The notes: generated by a model not told the origin, from the sequence alone. A stretch of DNA of 64,000 nt from Aquimarina sp. AU58 (GCF_900312745.1 NZ_OMPD01000004.1:35108-99107); one strand, 5' to 3'; positions 19,714 to 30,509 are shown, counted from the stretch's first letter. A program made the numbers and translations.

Positions 19714-21258
19714 TTACCTTATTAATCCTTTTGCCTTCTCCTTTATTATATCTGCAACAGGTCTCCCTTCAATATTGCTTTCGAGCCATGAAAGAATATC
19801 CAAATACAAAAAAGCTCTCTTTTCATAAGGGTGATCTTCATACTGTTTTAATCTTTTATGAAGTTTTCTAAACTCCTCTTTAATTTGGTGAGGGTAAATA
19901 TCTCCAAGATTTTTAAGAAATTTGATCATTTCTTTTTGTACTTCATGCAGGTCATTCATTTTTATTAAAAACCGATACGTCTCTTTTAGTTGGGTTTCTA
20001 AATGATAATCCATTCCAGCTTCATAATGAGCTACCAAACTTAGTACTCTGGAGAAGCACATCAAGTCTTCTCTCATTTTCAAAGATTTATTATTGATAAT
20101 TTTGGTTAGATATTCAATACATTTTCGATGGTTTGCCATTCCGAAATACAAACAACCAATCTTATAATAAAGTACCATTATATGGTGATCATCCAAACGA
20201 TTTTTGAATTCTGATATTCCGCTAAGAATCTCTTCTACCAAATATTCTCCTTTGTCAAAACTTCCTTCCAAAAAATGAACATTCAACTTATTGTTATAAA
20301 TAAACTGAAAAGATAAAACTTCTATATTATCATCTTTAGGAAAAGGAAGATCAGTAATCCTATTTTCGAATTCTTGCAAGGTGGATTTTAATTGTGCTTT
20401 ATCTTTTATGAGATACAAAGACTCTAATAAATAGTGATTTCCTCTAAGAAAAAAAACGGGATTTTGAACAATCATTTTTGGATGTTCATAAAATAAATCT
20501 AACCATTTCTTCGAATATTTATAACATGATAAAAAATCCTGAACAATAAAACTATACCACAAATGAGCTTTATATAGCCAAAGTTTTTCTCTAAACCCTA
20601 ACATATTCCATTCATATTTTGGCAGTTTCCCATTAAAATAATTAGTAATTTCCTGATGTTCTTTATCGTTTCTTACATAACCACTTTTAAGCATCAAACC
20701 ATATAACTGAAGAGATAAATTAGATAACCTACTGGTCAGCACGTTTTTCATACTTAACATCTTGGCTTCGACCGTTAGCTCGTCTGCCCTACTATTAATA
20801 CTTCTGGTTATGTATTGCGTTTCTATAATTTTTTCGAACTCTACAATTTCATAAGCAATATTATGCTCCTCATTTTCCATAGCCAGAGTTTTTGCTTTAT
20901 CTAATATCTTAAGACTTTGTTTATATAGTCCTTTATGATATAATATAGAGGCAAAATCTAATTGTTCTCGTATTTGTGATCGTGTATTTTGATGTAATGG
21001 ACTTAATCTTAAGCTAATTAATATTTGTTTATATAAATGAGCTTTAAGATTAGAAAATTGTTGCTTTTTTACAATTCCTTTTGAAACAATAAGATCTTCA
21101 TCCAGAGTATCGTGTTTATCCAAATGATTAAAAAGAGCTAGAAATTTTGAATCTGTATTTACTCCTAATCGTCCTACATATACCTTAAATTGTCGTTTTT
21201 CTGATTTAGAAAGTGACTTCACTAAAATAAACAATGGATCTTTTTGGTCATTAGTCAT
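19714..21258 (-). CDS. Helical repeat protein of unknown function, Bacteroidota type
   Basis: A 514-residue soluble protein without signal peptide or membrane segment. It begins LFILVKSLSKSEKRQFKVYVGR, and the remainder looks like degenerate TPR-like helical repeats (for example ASILYHKGLYKQSLKILDKAKTLAMENEEHNIAYE and KIGCLYFGMANHRKCIEYLTKIINNK). I recognise it as a conserved Bacteroidota hypothetical only. It diverges from leuA with a 208-nt gap. A scaffold or regulatory role is possible but unsupported. Confidence 0.7.
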   Translation of the reverse strand: MTNDQKDPLFILVKSLSKSEKRQFKVYVGRLGVNTDSKFLALFNHLDKHDTLDEDLIVSKGIVKKQQFSNLKAHLYKQILISLRLSPLHQNTRSQIREQLDFASILYHKGLYKQSLKILDKAKTLAMENEEHNIAYEIVEFEKIIETQYITRSINSRADELTVEAKMLSMKNVLTSRLSNLSLQLYGLMLKSGYVRNDKEHQEITNYFNGKLPKYEWNMLGFREKLWLYKAHLWYSFIVQDFLSCYKYSKKWLDLFYEHPKMIVQNPVFFLRGNHYLLESLYLIKDKAQLKSTLQEFENRITDLPFPKDDNIEVLSFQFIYNNKLNVHFLEGSFDKGEYLVEEILSGISEFKNRLDDHHIMVLYYKIGCLYFGMANHRKCIEYLTKIINNKSLKMREDLMCFSRVLSLVAHYEAGMDYHLETQLKETYRFLIKMNDLHEVQKEMIKFLKNLGDIYPHQIKEEFRKLHKRLKQYEDHPYEKRAFLYLDILSWLESNIEGRPVADIIKEKAKGLIR

Positions 21259-21466
21259 TGTATGAAAATATAATATAATTAACTGATTTAAAAATAGTTA
21301 TGTTTTAATTAAAAGATTTTAGCATTGTAAAATCAGTAATCAAATACTTCCTTTTTGAATTCCCAAAATATAAATTCGTAAGAGATTAAAGAAACATCTT
21401 TTAAGAATATTTTAAAATAATGATGTTTTTATAGATAACACTAAAAGTCAAATTCACTGTATTTCT

Positions 21467-22636
21467 ATGAGTAATAATAAAGTTCAAATATTCGATACCA
21501 CATTAAGAGACGGAGAACAGGTCCCTGGATGTAAATTAAATACGCAACAGAAACTAGTTATTGCAGAACAACTCGATCTTTTGGGTGTAGATATTATAGA
21601 AGCAGGATTCCCTGTTTCGAGCCCGGGAGATTTTACTTCGGTAAGTGAAATAGCCAAAATCGTAAAAAATGCAACTGTATGTGGATTAACCAGAGCTGTA
21701 GAAAAAGATATTAAAGTTGCTGCAGAAGCTTTAAGTTATGCAAAAAGACCTAGAATCCATACAGGTATAGGTACTTCTGAGTCTCATATTAAATATAAAT
21801 TTAATTCTACTCAAGATAAAGTAATAGAAAAAGGAGTTGCTGCAGTTAAATATGCAAAATCTTTTGTAGAGGATGTTGAGTTTTTTGCAGAAGACGCCGG
21901 GAGAACTGATAATGAATTTTTAGCTCGTGTATGCGAAGCTATGATCAAAGCTGGTGCAACTGTACTTAACATTCCTGATACAACCGGGTATTGTTTACCA
22001 GAAGAATACGGTGCGAAAATTAAATACCTTAAAGAAAATGTAAAAGGTATAGATAATGTTATTATTTCTTGCCACTGTCATAATGATTTAGGTCTTGCTA
22101 CTGCAAATTCTATCGCAGGAGCAATTAATGGTGCTCGACAAATTGAATGTACAATTAACGGTATTGGTGAACGTGCAGGCAATACATCTCTAGAAGAAGT
22201 AGTTATGATCATGAAACAACATCCGTATTTAAATATAAATACCGATATTGATTCTAAATTATTATACAGTACCAGCCAAATGGTATCTGATCATATGGGT
22301 ATGATGGTACAACCCAATAAAGCAATTGTCGGAGCTAATGCTTTTGCTCATAGTTCGGGAATACACCAGGATGGAGTAATTAAAAACCGGGAGACTTATG
22401 AAATTATTGATCCCGAGGAAGTTGGAGTTACAGAATCTGCTATTGTGCTTACTGCCAGAAGTGGTAGAGCTGCACTAGCTTATAGAGCCAAAAAAGTTGG
22501 TTACGAATTATCTAAACTTCAATTAGATGATGTTTATTCAGAATTTTTGAAATTTGCTGATCGTAAGAAAGAAGTTATCGATGAAGATATTCATCAAATT
22601 ATGAAAAATACTAATGTAGCTACTGTAGTAGCATAA
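21467..22636 (+). CDS. leuA: 2-isopropylmalate synthase, short form
   Basis: A 389-residue alpha-IPM synthase that joins acetyl-CoA and 2-oxoisovalerate, the first step of leucine synthesis. The start [15 protein letters not shown] and the metal site [12 protein letters not shown] are intact, as are NGIGERAGN and [10 protein letters not shown]. At 389 residues it has the short form without the full C-terminal leucine-binding regulatory domain, which ends near 390 here, so leucine feedback may be weak or absent. Homocitrate or citramalate synthase are related alternatives, but the leuC-leuD-leuB neighbours settle the role. No leucine-rich leader peptide was found upstream. Confidence 0.93.
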   Translation: MSNNKVQIFDTTLRDGEQVPGCKLNTQQKLVIAEQLDLLGVDIIEAGFPVSSPGDFTSVSEIAKIVKNATVCGLTRAVEKDIKVAAEALSYAKRPRIHTGIGTSESHIKYKFNSTQDKVIEKGVAAVKYAKSFVEDVEFFAEDAGRTDNEFLARVCEAMIKAGATVLNIPDTTGYCLPEEYGAKIKYLKENVKGIDNVIISCHCHNDLGLATANSIAGAINGARQIECTINGIGERAGNTSLEEVVMIMKQHPYLNINTDIDSKLLYSTSQMVSDHMGMMVQPNKAIVGANAFAHSSGIHQDGVIKNRETYEIIDPEEVGVTESAIVLTARSGRAALAYRAKKVGYELSKLQLDDVYSEFLKFADRKKEVIDEDIHQIMKNTNVATVVA

Positions 22637-22649
22637 ATAATACTAAAAG

Positions 22650-22677
22650 CCTACAAAAGCATTATTCCTTTTGTAGG
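22650..22677 (+). terminator. Intercistronic hairpin between leuA and leuC
   Basis: A perfect 10-bp stem CCTACAAAAG/CTTTTGTAGG with an 8-nt loop lies 14 nt after the leuA stop and just before leuC. It is followed by GTGTTTTAT, a poor T-run, so it may cause partial termination or protect or process the transcript rather than fully stop it. Confidence 0.5.
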
Positions 22678-22691
22678 TGTTTTATATGCAT

Positions 22692-24074
22692 ATGAAGAAA
22701 ACTTTATTTGACAAAGTATGGGATGTACATGTAGTCAAAGAGATACAAGATGGCCCACAAATATTATATATTGATAAACACCTAATCCATGAGGTTACCA
22801 GCCCACAAGCATTTGGAGAATTAGAACAACGTGGGATTCCTGTTTTTAGACCCGATCAAATTGTAGCTACTGCAGATCATAATACTCCTACAGAAGACCA
22901 ACATCTTCCTGTTAAAGATGCATTATCCAGAAATCAACTCGAGCAACTTACCAAAAATTGTAAAAAAAATGAAATTACATTATATGGTCTTGGTCATAAA
23001 TATAATGGTATTGTTCATGTAATGGCGCCAGAATTAGGTATTACACAACCTGGAATGACTATGGTCTGTGGTGATAGCCATACTTCTACACACGGTGCAT
23101 TCGGAACCATTGCTTTTGGTATAGGAACCAGTCAGGTAGCGCAGGTATTTGCCAGTCAGTGTTTACTACTTCAAAAGCCAAAAAGCCTTAGAGTTAATGT
23201 AAATGGGCAGTTAAAACCTGGCGTATTACCAAAAGATGTAATTTTATATGTTATTGCAAAACTCGGTACTAATGCTGGTACTGGATATTTTTGTGAATAT
23301 GCTGGTAATGTATTTGAAGATATGTCTATGGAAGGCAGAATGACTGTCTGTAATATGAGTATCGAAATGGGTGCCCGAGGAGGAATGATTGCTCCAGATG
23401 AAACTACTTTTGAATATATCAAAGGAAAAGAATTTGCACCTAAAGGGGTCGAATTCGACAAAAAAGTTGCCTACTGGAAAACATTACCTACAGATAAAGA
23501 TGCTGTATTTGATAAAGAGTATCATTTTGATGCAGCAGATATAGAACCTATGATTACATATGGTACCAATCCAGGAATGGGAATCAAAATATCAGAAAAT
23601 ATACCTGTAGAAGATAATGCTTCATTCGAAAAATCATTAGCTTATATGAATTTTGAGAAAGGACAATCTCTTGTAGATCAAGAAGTAAATTATGTTTTTA
23701 TAGGAAGCTGTACCAATAGCAGAATCGAAGATTTTAGAATTGCTGCAAACTATATTAAAGGTAAGAAAAAGGCCAACAATGTAACTGCTTGGTTTGTTCC
23801 GGGATCGCAACTTGTAGCACAGCAAATCGTTGAAGAAGGATTAAAAGATGTTTTTGAAAACGCTGGATTTCAATTACGACAGCCTGGATGCTCTGCTTGT
23901 CTGGCAATGAACGATGATAAAATTCCGGAAGGAGAATATTGCGTATCTACTTCTAATCGAAATTTTGAAGGACGACAAGGACAAGGTGCAAGAACAATTT
24001 TAGCAAGCCCTCTGGTTGCTGCAGCTACAGCTATAGAAGGAAAAATTATTGATATTACTAAACAATTAAATTAA
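22692..24074 (+). CDS. leuC: 3-isopropylmalate dehydratase large subunit
   Basis: The aconitase-family large subunit that isomerises 2- to 3-isopropylmalate with LeuD. I start it at ATG 22692 ([14 protein letters not shown]), which matches the family; the upstream GTG at 22677 would lie in a hairpin. The [4Fe-4S] ligands are the Cys in [14 protein letters not shown] and the two in GCSACLAM. The [14 protein letters not shown] segment is intact. Length from this start is about 460, normal. leuD follows after 2 nt, so the pair is translationally linked. Confidence 0.94.
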   Translation: MKKTLFDKVWDVHVVKEIQDGPQILYIDKHLIHEVTSPQAFGELEQRGIPVFRPDQIVATADHNTPTEDQHLPVKDALSRNQLEQLTKNCKKNEITLYGLGHKYNGIVHVMAPELGITQPGMTMVCGDSHTSTHGAFGTIAFGIGTSQVAQVFASQCLLLQKPKSLRVNVNGQLKPGVLPKDVILYVIAKLGTNAGTGYFCEYAGNVFEDMSMEGRMTVCNMSIEMGARGGMIAPDETTFEYIKGKEFAPKGVEFDKKVAYWKTLPTDKDAVFDKEYHFDAADIEPMITYGTNPGMGIKISENIPVEDNASFEKSLAYMNFEKGQSLVDQEVNYVFIGSCTNSRIEDFRIAANYIKGKKKANNVTAWFVPGSQLVAQQIVEEGLKDVFENAGFQLRQPGCSACLAMNDDKIPEGEYCVSTSNRNFEGRQGQGARTILASPLVAAATAIEGKIIDITKQLN

Positions 24075-24076
24075 TT

Positions 24077-24664
24077 ATGGATAAGTTTACCAAACTAACA
24101 TCCTCTGCTATACCATTATCTATAGAAAATGTAGATACAGATCAAATTATCCCAGCACGGTTTTTAAAAGCTACTAGTCGTGATGGATTTGGAGAAAATT
24201 TATTTAGAGATTGGCGCTTTCATAAAGATGGAAATATAAATCAGGATTTTGTATTGAATAACACTAGTTATAAAGGCAAAATATTAGTAGCAGGAGATAA
24301 CTTTGGATGTGGATCTAGTAGAGAACATGCAGCATGGGCAATTAATGACTATGGTTTTAAAGTAGTGGTATCTAGTTTTTTTGCTGATATTTTTAAAGGA
24401 AACGCTCTTAATAATGGGGTATTACCCATTCAAGTAACTCCAGAATACCTAAAGGACTTATTTAATGAAATTGAAAAAGATGCCAATTCACAAATTGAAG
24501 TAGATCTTGAAGCTCAGAAAATTACCATTCTCGCTACTGGTTCTTCTTCAACTTTTGAGATTAACCCATACAAAAAAACCTGCCTTATGAATGGTTATGA
24601 TGATATTGATTTTTTAATCAGTAATAAAGCAGAAATAGAAGAATTTGAAAACGAAAGAATATAA
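24077..24664 (+). CDS. leuD: 3-isopropylmalate dehydratase small subunit
   Basis: A 195-residue swivel-domain subunit that pairs with LeuC. It starts [28 protein letters not shown] and has the substrate-binding [17 protein letters not shown] loop. Length is typical for bacterial LeuD (about 190-205). It begins 2 nt after leuC. Confidence 0.94.
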   Translation: MDKFTKLTSSAIPLSIENVDTDQIIPARFLKATSRDGFGENLFRDWRFHKDGNINQDFVLNNTSYKGKILVAGDNFGCGSSREHAAWAINDYGFKVVVSSFFADIFKGNALNNGVLPIQVTPEYLKDLFNEIEKDANSQIEVDLEAQKITILATGSSSTFEINPYKKTCLMNGYDDIDFLISNKAEIEEFENERI

Positions 24665-24677
24665 ATATATATAAGTT

Positions 24678-24750
24678 GTCAGGCAGAGCTGGTCGAAGCC
24701 TTATAAACTATAGTTAAGAACAAAAAACACTTCGACAAGCTTAGTGTGAC
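24678..24750. repeat. REP-like imperfect inverted repeat between leuD and leuB
   Basis: Left arm 24678-24698 (GTCAGGCAGAGCTGGTCGAA+G) and right arm 24730-24750, read in reverse complement, match at 16 of 21 positions around a 31-nt AT-rich loop. The core form 'cttcgacaagctcagtgtgac' is a dispersed intergenic unit I recall from flavobacterial genomes. It probably folds into a large hairpin in the leu mRNA. Confidence 0.55.
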
Positions 24751-24765
24751 AAAAAGAATAAACTT

Positions 24766-25881
24766 ATGAAATTAGATATCGCAGTATTATCAGGAGACGG
24801 TATTGGCCCAGAAGTGACCGCACAGGCTATAAAAGCATTAGAGGCAATCGCACATAACTTTGATCATTCCTTTATCTTTAAAGAAGGATTAGTAGGTGCT
24901 ATTGCCATTGATAAAACCGGAAACCCATTACCAGACGAAACATTAGAACTCTGTGTACAAACAGACGCTGTTTTGTTTGGTGCAATTGGTGCTCCAAAAT
25001 ATGACAACGACCCAAGTGCTCCGGTTCGTCCCGAACAAGGTCTGTTAAAATTACGAAAAGAACTTGGGCTCTATGCTAATATTCGCCCTGTAAAGGCCTA
25101 TTCTACCTTAATCGACAAATCACCTCTTAAACGTGAGATTATCGAAGGAACAGATATTTCTATCTATCGTGAGTTAACCGGTGGTATCTATTTTGGTAAA
25201 AAAGAATTAAGTGATGATGGTAACGTCGCTTCTGATCTTTGTGAATATTCTAGAGAAGAAATTGAACGTATTGCTCATTTGGCATTTAAAGCAGCACAAA
25301 AGCGAAGAAAAAAGCTAACACTGGTAGATAAAGCCAATGTACTAGAATCATCTCGCCTATGGAGAAAAGTAGTTACCGAAATTGCTGCTGCTTATAGCGA
25401 TGTAAACTTAGACTTTTTATTTGTTGATAATGCTGCAATGCAAATGATACTAAATCCTAGTCAATTTGATGTAATTCTTACCGAAAACATGTTTGGTGAT
25501 ATTATTTCTGACGAAGCTAGTGTGATTGGTGGATCTATTGGGCTCTTAGCGTCTGCTTCTATTGGAAATACCTGTTGCATGTTTGAGCCTATACATGGAT
25601 CTTATCCTCAGGCAACAGGAAAAGGAATAGCTAATCCAATTGCCGCTATATTATCTGCCGCCATGTTATTAGAGCATTTTAATTTATTAGGAGAAGCCAA
25701 TGCGATTAGAGATGCTGTAGAAAAAGCATTAGAATTAAATCTTACTACTTCTGATCTAAATCCTAGTAACCCACTTACCACAGAAAAAGTAGGAGATTTT
25801 ATTGCTGATTATATATTAAATCCCGAGGATTCTAATATCAATTTTGAGAATATACACGTAGGACAATCTACGATTATATAA
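24766..25881 (+). CDS. leuB: 3-isopropylmalate dehydrogenase
   Basis: A 371-residue NAD-dependent beta-decarboxylating dehydrogenase, the third leucine-specific step. It starts KLDIAVLSGDGIGPEVTAQ, has the substrate loop LRKELGLYANIRPVKAY, the catalytic Tyr in IYRELTGGIYFG, Lys in VDKANVLESSRLWR, and the metal Asp residues in FGDIISDEASVIGGSIGLL. Last gene of the leu operon, separated from leuD by the REP-like repeat. A clear terminator follows. Confidence 0.95.
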   Translation: MKLDIAVLSGDGIGPEVTAQAIKALEAIAHNFDHSFIFKEGLVGAIAIDKTGNPLPDETLELCVQTDAVLFGAIGAPKYDNDPSAPVRPEQGLLKLRKELGLYANIRPVKAYSTLIDKSPLKREIIEGTDISIYRELTGGIYFGKKELSDDGNVASDLCEYSREEIERIAHLAFKAAQKRRKKLTLVDKANVLESSRLWRKVVTEIAAAYSDVNLDFLFVDNAAMQMILNPSQFDVILTENMFGDIISDEASVIGGSIGLLASASIGNTCCMFEPIHGSYPQATGKGIANPIAAILSAAMLLEHFNLLGEANAIRDAVEKALELNLTTSDLNPSNPLTTEKVGDFIADYILNPEDSNINFENIHVGQSTII

Positions 25882-25904
25882 TTTTTTAAATAATGATTCT
25901 GTTT

Positions 25905-25938
25905 AAAAGCAATCAAAGAGGTGTCTTTGGTTGCTTTT
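25905..25938 (+). terminator. Rho-independent terminator of the leu operon
   Basis: A 15-bp stem (25905-25919 with 25924-25938, one wobble) with loop GGTG, ending in a T-run TTTTTT, 23 nt after the leuB stop. The rest of the 25939-26267 gap is AT-rich; I see no gene in it. Confidence 0.85.
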
Positions 25939-26267
25939 TTGATTTTATAATAAATCAGATAAGATTATACACTGAATAAAAGGAGATTTTATTAATACTT
26001 ACCTAATACCTTTTCTACACACATAATTACGGATGAATTAAAAGTGTAGTTCTCAATTTATCAAGCTGTATACATTTCTATATATATTTTAACAATACTC
26101 TATATATTTTATTAAAAACAGGAAACAACGTAGTTTTAATTGTTAAAATAATACAAAATTATCAATTACTAACACTATATTATCTCATATTTTATTCCTT
26201 ATAATTTTGATGGTATTATTGTTAATATAAATACAAACTAACTCTAATATTTTCAATCTTATAACCA

Positions 26268-29200
26268 ATGAAACACAAACTCCAAACAGTAATCACCTTC
26301 GTACTATTTTGTATGTTGGTAAGTTATAGCCATGCGCAAAACGGATGCGGGACAAAGTTGTCTTCTGAAGAAAAGATCATCTTTAATCAGGTCATATATA
26401 AAGTAAAAAATCACAAAAAAAGTAAATCAGCAGCAGGTCGATATGTTATCCCTGTTGTTTTCCACATACTTCATAACGGTGGTGGTTCTGTTAGTAAAGC
26501 AGACATGAAATGTAGGATAGATGATGTATTAAAAACCGTAAATGGAGATTTTAATGGTACATTTCCTGGATTCAATCAAATCGACCCCAGATTCGAATCT
26601 ATTAAAGACAAAATGAATATTGAATTTGTTGCAGCATCTATAGATCCAGATGGTAATACAATGGCAACCCCAGGAATGGATTGGCATGCAGATGCTAACA
26701 TATCTTACGGTTACGACCCCAAAATATACAATTATATGTGGTGGGGTAAGAAGAATAAATATTATTTAGATGTAGTAGTTGTAGAAGCGCCTAATGCAGA
26801 AGGAGAGACTAATGGATCTGGTCATGCTTTTTTACCTATTCAGAAAGTAGTTCCCCATGTGACGTATAACTACAGATATATAGGCAGTACTTGTGGATCA
26901 GATTCTGCACCTGGATTTGAAAAAGTAATGACTCATGAATTTGGTCACTATTTTGGATTAAGACATACTTTTTTTGATAACTGTGAAGATGCCAATGATG
27001 GAATAGACGACACTCCCCCAACCACACAGGCAGAAGGCTGTGAAAGAGATAAATTAAACAATTGTGGAGTATATGCAAATCTAGAAAATCATATGGACTA
27101 CAATACGAGTTGCCAAAATATGTATACAAAAGGACAAGTAGAGGCTATGACGTATTGGTTAGATGATATCAATACAGCAAAATACCCACGAAGTTTACTA
27201 TGGTCTGATAGCAACCTTAGTTCTGTTGGTATTTTAAACAGAACTCCGATAGCAGAGTTTAGAAGTAATAACACTGCTGTTTGTACAGGAAAATCTATAA
27301 CATTTGAAGACATATCATTAGGTTCACCAACTTCGTGGAAATGGGAATTCGAAGGTGGATCACCATCTTCTTCTTCTCAAAAAAAACCACAAATACGATA
27401 CGATAACCCTGGAATATATAAAGTTCGTCTTATAGCATCTAATGACAGTGGACAGGACACCGAAGAAAAAAGTAGTTATGTTTATGTTTCACAAAAAAGA
27501 ACATCAAATTTATCTGAAGATTTCCAAGGACAATTTCCGCCTGCACAATGGGATATTATTAACCCTGATGACATATTTAATCTCGGCTGGGAAAAAAGGG
27601 ATGATGCGGGTAATGGAGACAACTCTAGTCTGGTTATGAATAATGCTGACAATGGAATTATAGGAGAAGAGGATTTTATCAGACTACCCTATTTTGATTT
27701 TTCATCGGCAAAAAACAGTGAAATGTACTTTGATATCGCTTATACCAAATTTGATAACAATAGCAAAGATGTATTAAAAGTACAAATATCTACAAATTGT
27801 GGAGGTTCCTGGACAGATGTATACTCAAAAACGCATACAGAATTAGAAACAGCAAACGTGACTACTGGCCTCTCTAACGATTGGATTCCTAAACAAGAAT
27901 CCGACTGGAGAAAAGAAATAATAGATCTCAGTAATTATGCTGGCCAATCAGAAGTAACTATTAGATTTAAGAATATATCTGGATGGGGAACCAGAATATG
28001 GATAGACAATATTAATGTCTTAATCAATAACGATACCACTCCGGTTTCAGACTTTTATTCTAAAAAAAGAATATCCAACTGTAATACAACAGAAATATCT
28101 TTTAAAGATGTATCTACAGGAAAACCTACTTCCTGGAATTGGACATTTGAAGGGGGGTCACCAGCAACATCAACTAGCCAGAACCCTACTGTAACTTATA
28201 ATTCACCAGGATCATATACTGTTACATTAAAAACAGAAAATGCTAACGGAACAGGCAATACTGTAACAAAAAATGGGTACGTAACGGTAACAAATCCAAC
28301 AACAAACTCTTTTACAGAAGGGTTTGAAGGAAGTTTCCCTCCTATAGGATGGGAAATCATTGATAACGATGGATTATTAGCCTGGGAAAAGAGTACTAAA
28401 ACAGGACGTAATTCTTCTTCGTGTATGATTATGAATAATACAGATAATGAAGAAATAGGAGAAATAGATGAAATTATTCTTAATCCTATAGATATGTCTG
28501 GCGGAGAAACTACCTTTTCTTTTGATTTGGCGTATACCAAATTTGATGACGACAGTAAAGACAAATTAAGAATATTGGTATCTACCAATTGTGGAAACTC
28601 CTGGACAGAAGTATATAATAAAACACATACAGAACTAGAGACCGTAGCAACAACAGACGATCCAGATACCTGGATTAATGAAATTAACCTATGGGTACCC
28701 ACACAGGATTCACATTGGAGAACAGAAAATGTATCATTATCTCAATTTAGCGGAAAAGAAAATGTATTGATCAAATTAGAAAATACATCTGGGTACGGAA
28801 CTAGAATATGGATCGATAATCTGAAATTCGATATTGAAAATTCTAGTGGAAACAATTTATCGGCACCAACAGGATTAGTGGCGTCTAACGTATCAGAAAC
28901 ATCATTAACGCTATCCTGGGATCCTGCTCCTAGCAACGAACAAGTAGTTGGCTATGATATATATCAGGACAATGCCATCGCTACATCTGTAACAGGAACA
29001 TCTGCTAATATTACAGGATTAACTGCAAATACACCATATCAATATAAGATAAAAGCTAAAGATGCTTCAGGTAATACTTCTGAGTTTAGTAATATCGTAA
29101 ACGTTACTACTTCTAGCGAACCAAGTCCTACTTGTACAGATGGGATTCAAAATGGAGATGAAACCGGAATAGATTGCGGAGGTTCTTGCAAACCATGTAA

Positions 29201-30449
29201 CCCTTCGTCTTATTGTTCTTCTAATGGAAGTAATCCTAATGATGAATATATTAGTCGTATACAATTAGGAAGTATTGATAAAACTTCTACAGCAGGGAAT
29301 GGTGGGTATAGTGATTTCACATCAGAGTCTACACCACTACCAAAAGGAGCAGTTCAAACGATTACAATTACTCCAACATGGTCATCAACTGTGTACTCAG
29401 AAGGATATAGTGTATGGATTGATTACAATCAAGATGGGGATTTCGAAGATTCTGGTGAACAAGTATTTAGTAAAAACCCTTCAAAAGATACTTCAATAAA
29501 AGGAAAGTTTACGGTACCAGATGGAGCAAAAAATGGAAATACCAGAATGAGAGTATCTATGGCATACAATACAATTCCTGGTACTTGTGAAACATTTGAT
29601 TATGGTGAAGTCGAAGACTATACCGTTTCTATAGAAGGAACAACATCTACCCCTACCTGTACAGATGGTATCCAAAATGGAGATGAAACCGGAGTAGATT
29701 GCGGTGGAAGCTCTTGTCCCCCATGTAATAACACCGATGGGATTGTTTATGTAGATATCGAAGATCTTACAGTTACTTCATCTAATAGCTGGGAGTTTTT
29801 CCGAATCGAAGTTGGTGATAATAGAGATTATGGCGCATGGTACACTAGTAATTCGGTACGATTAGTTACATATGATAAAGATATTGTATGCGAAGGAAAC
29901 GAAGGTAATATAACACTAATCGGAGAAGGTGAAGGAATTGATGGTTCTGATAATTTTATAGCAAAATCAAATAGTTATATTATAAGTTCATCTTCTTATA
30001 CAACTTGGAATGGGAAATCAGGATTTATTGGATTTACCTTTAAGATTAATGGAAATACACATTATGGATGGTTTCATATATCTGTAGCTAATGATGGTTT
30101 ATCTTATACCATACTGGATTATGCATATAATAAGAAACCAAATGAGATCATTTATACCCGATCTTCAAATGCAATAAATAGCATAGCAAACAAAGGAATT
30201 TCTAAAAACAAAACATTCACATCTCCTAATCCTTTTAACGATACTTTTGTGATTAACACTTCAAAACTTGACAAAACTAATATCACGGTTAAAGTATTTG
30301 ATATACACGGAAAACTTCTGATACAAGAAGAATACACAAAAAACCCTAGATCCATAATTTTAGGAAGTGAGCTTAAAATGTCTGGGATTTATTTTGTTCA
30401 AGTACAAACAAATTCAAAAATGGAAACATTAAGAATTCTTAAGTACTAA
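26268..30449 (+). CDS. Secreted M43 (PAPP-A/cytophagalysin) metalloprotease, multidomain, T9SS type A
   Basis: A 1393-residue exported protease. Signal peptide to about residue 24. The M43 catalytic domain (about 60-310) has the zinc site HEFGHYFGLRH (H223, E224, H227, H233) and the Met-turn NHMDYN near 275. A PKD domain (about 325-395), a choice-of-anchor J-like jelly roll (about 405-580), a second PKD (about 590-665), a second jelly roll (about 675-860), a fibronectin III domain (about 865-945), two Cys motifs of form CTDGIQNGDETG.DCGG around a GEVED domain (about 1000-1130), a further beta domain, and a type A sorting domain (about 1320-1393, SPNPFNDTF to FVQVQTNSKM) follow. It probably digests extracellular protein. 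No propeptide cleavage site can be assigned. Confidence 0.92.
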   Translation: MKHKLQTVITFVLFCMLVSYSHAQNGCGTKLSSEEKIIFNQVIYKVKNHKKSKSAAGRYVIPVVFHILHNGGGSVSKADMKCRIDDVLKTVNGDFNGTFPGFNQIDPRFESIKDKMNIEFVAASIDPDGNTMATPGMDWHADANISYGYDPKIYNYMWWGKKNKYYLDVVVVEAPNAEGETNGSGHAFLPIQKVVPHVTYNYRYIGSTCGSDSAPGFEKVMTHEFGHYFGLRHTFFDNCEDANDGIDDTPPTTQAEGCERDKLNNCGVYANLENHMDYNTSCQNMYTKGQVEAMTYWLDDINTAKYPRSLLWSDSNLSSVGILNRTPIAEFRSNNTAVCTGKSITFEDISLGSPTSWKWEFEGGSPSSSSQKKPQIRYDNPGIYKVRLIASNDSGQDTEEKSSYVYVSQKRTSNLSEDFQGQFPPAQWDIINPDDIFNLGWEKRDDAGNGDNSSLVMNNADNGIIGEEDFIRLPYFDFSSAKNSEMYFDIAYTKFDNNSKDVLKVQISTNCGGSWTDVYSKTHTELETANVTTGLSNDWIPKQESDWRKEIIDLSNYAGQSEVTIRFKNISGWGTRIWIDNINVLINNDTTPVSDFYSKKRISNCNTTEISFKDVSTGKPTSWNWTFEGGSPATSTSQNPTVTYNSPGSYTVTLKTENANGTGNTVTKNGYVTVTNPTTNSFTEGFEGSFPPIGWEIIDNDGLLAWEKSTKTGRNSSSCMIMNNTDNEEIGEIDEIILNPIDMSGGETTFSFDLAYTKFDDDSKDKLRILVSTNCGNSWTEVYNKTHTELETVATTDDPDTWINEINLWVPTQDSHWRTENVSLSQFSGKENVLIKLENTSGYGTRIWIDNLKFDIENSSGNNLSAPTGLVASNVSETSLTLSWDPAPSNEQVVGYDIYQDNAIATSVTGTSANITGLTANTPYQYKIKAKDASGNTSEFSNIVNVTTSSEPSPTCTDGIQNGDETGIDCGGSCKPCNPSSYCSSNGSNPNDEYISRIQLGSIDKTSTAGNGGYSDFTSESTPLPKGAVQTITITPTWSSTVYSEGYSVWIDYNQDGDFEDSGEQVFSKNPSKDTSIKGKFTVPDGAKNGNTRMRVSMAYNTIPGTCETFDYGEVEDYTVSIEGTTSTPTCTDGIQNGDETGVDCGGSSCPPCNNTDGIVYVDIEDLTVTSSNSWEFFRIEVGDNRDYGAWYTSNSVRLVTYDKDIVCEGNEGNITLIGEGEGIDGSDNFIAKSNSYIISSSSYTTWNGKSGFIGFTFKINGNTHYGWFHISVANDGLSYTILDYAYNKKPNEIIYTRSSNAINSIANKGISKNKTFTSPNPFNDTFVINTSKLDKTNITVKVFDIHGKLLIQEEYTKNPRSIILGSELKMSGIYFVQVQTNSKMETLRILKY

Positions 30450-30471
30450 ATAACTTTAAATTTATTTTTGA

Positions 30472-30509
30472 AAAAAGGCTTGATTATGATATCATAATCA
30501 AGCCTTTTT
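30472..30509 (+). terminator. Long perfect palindrome, terminator of the metalloprotease gene
   Basis: A perfect 19-bp palindrome without loop (arms 30472-30490 and 30491-30509, core GGCTTGATTATGAT), with an A-run before and a T-run after, so it can terminate in both directions. It begins 22 nt after the protease stop. Confidence 0.85.

Noticed and set aside
21392..21428. AAACATC/GATGTTT pairing upstream of leuA as an attenuator
   Set aside because: Only 7 bp with a long AT-only loop and no leucine-rich leader peptide; not distinguishable from chance.
28196..28702. 168-codon minus-strand ORF inside the metalloprotease gene
   Set aside because: It is a shadow of repetitive PKD and jelly-roll coding sequence on the opposite strand with no domain of its own.
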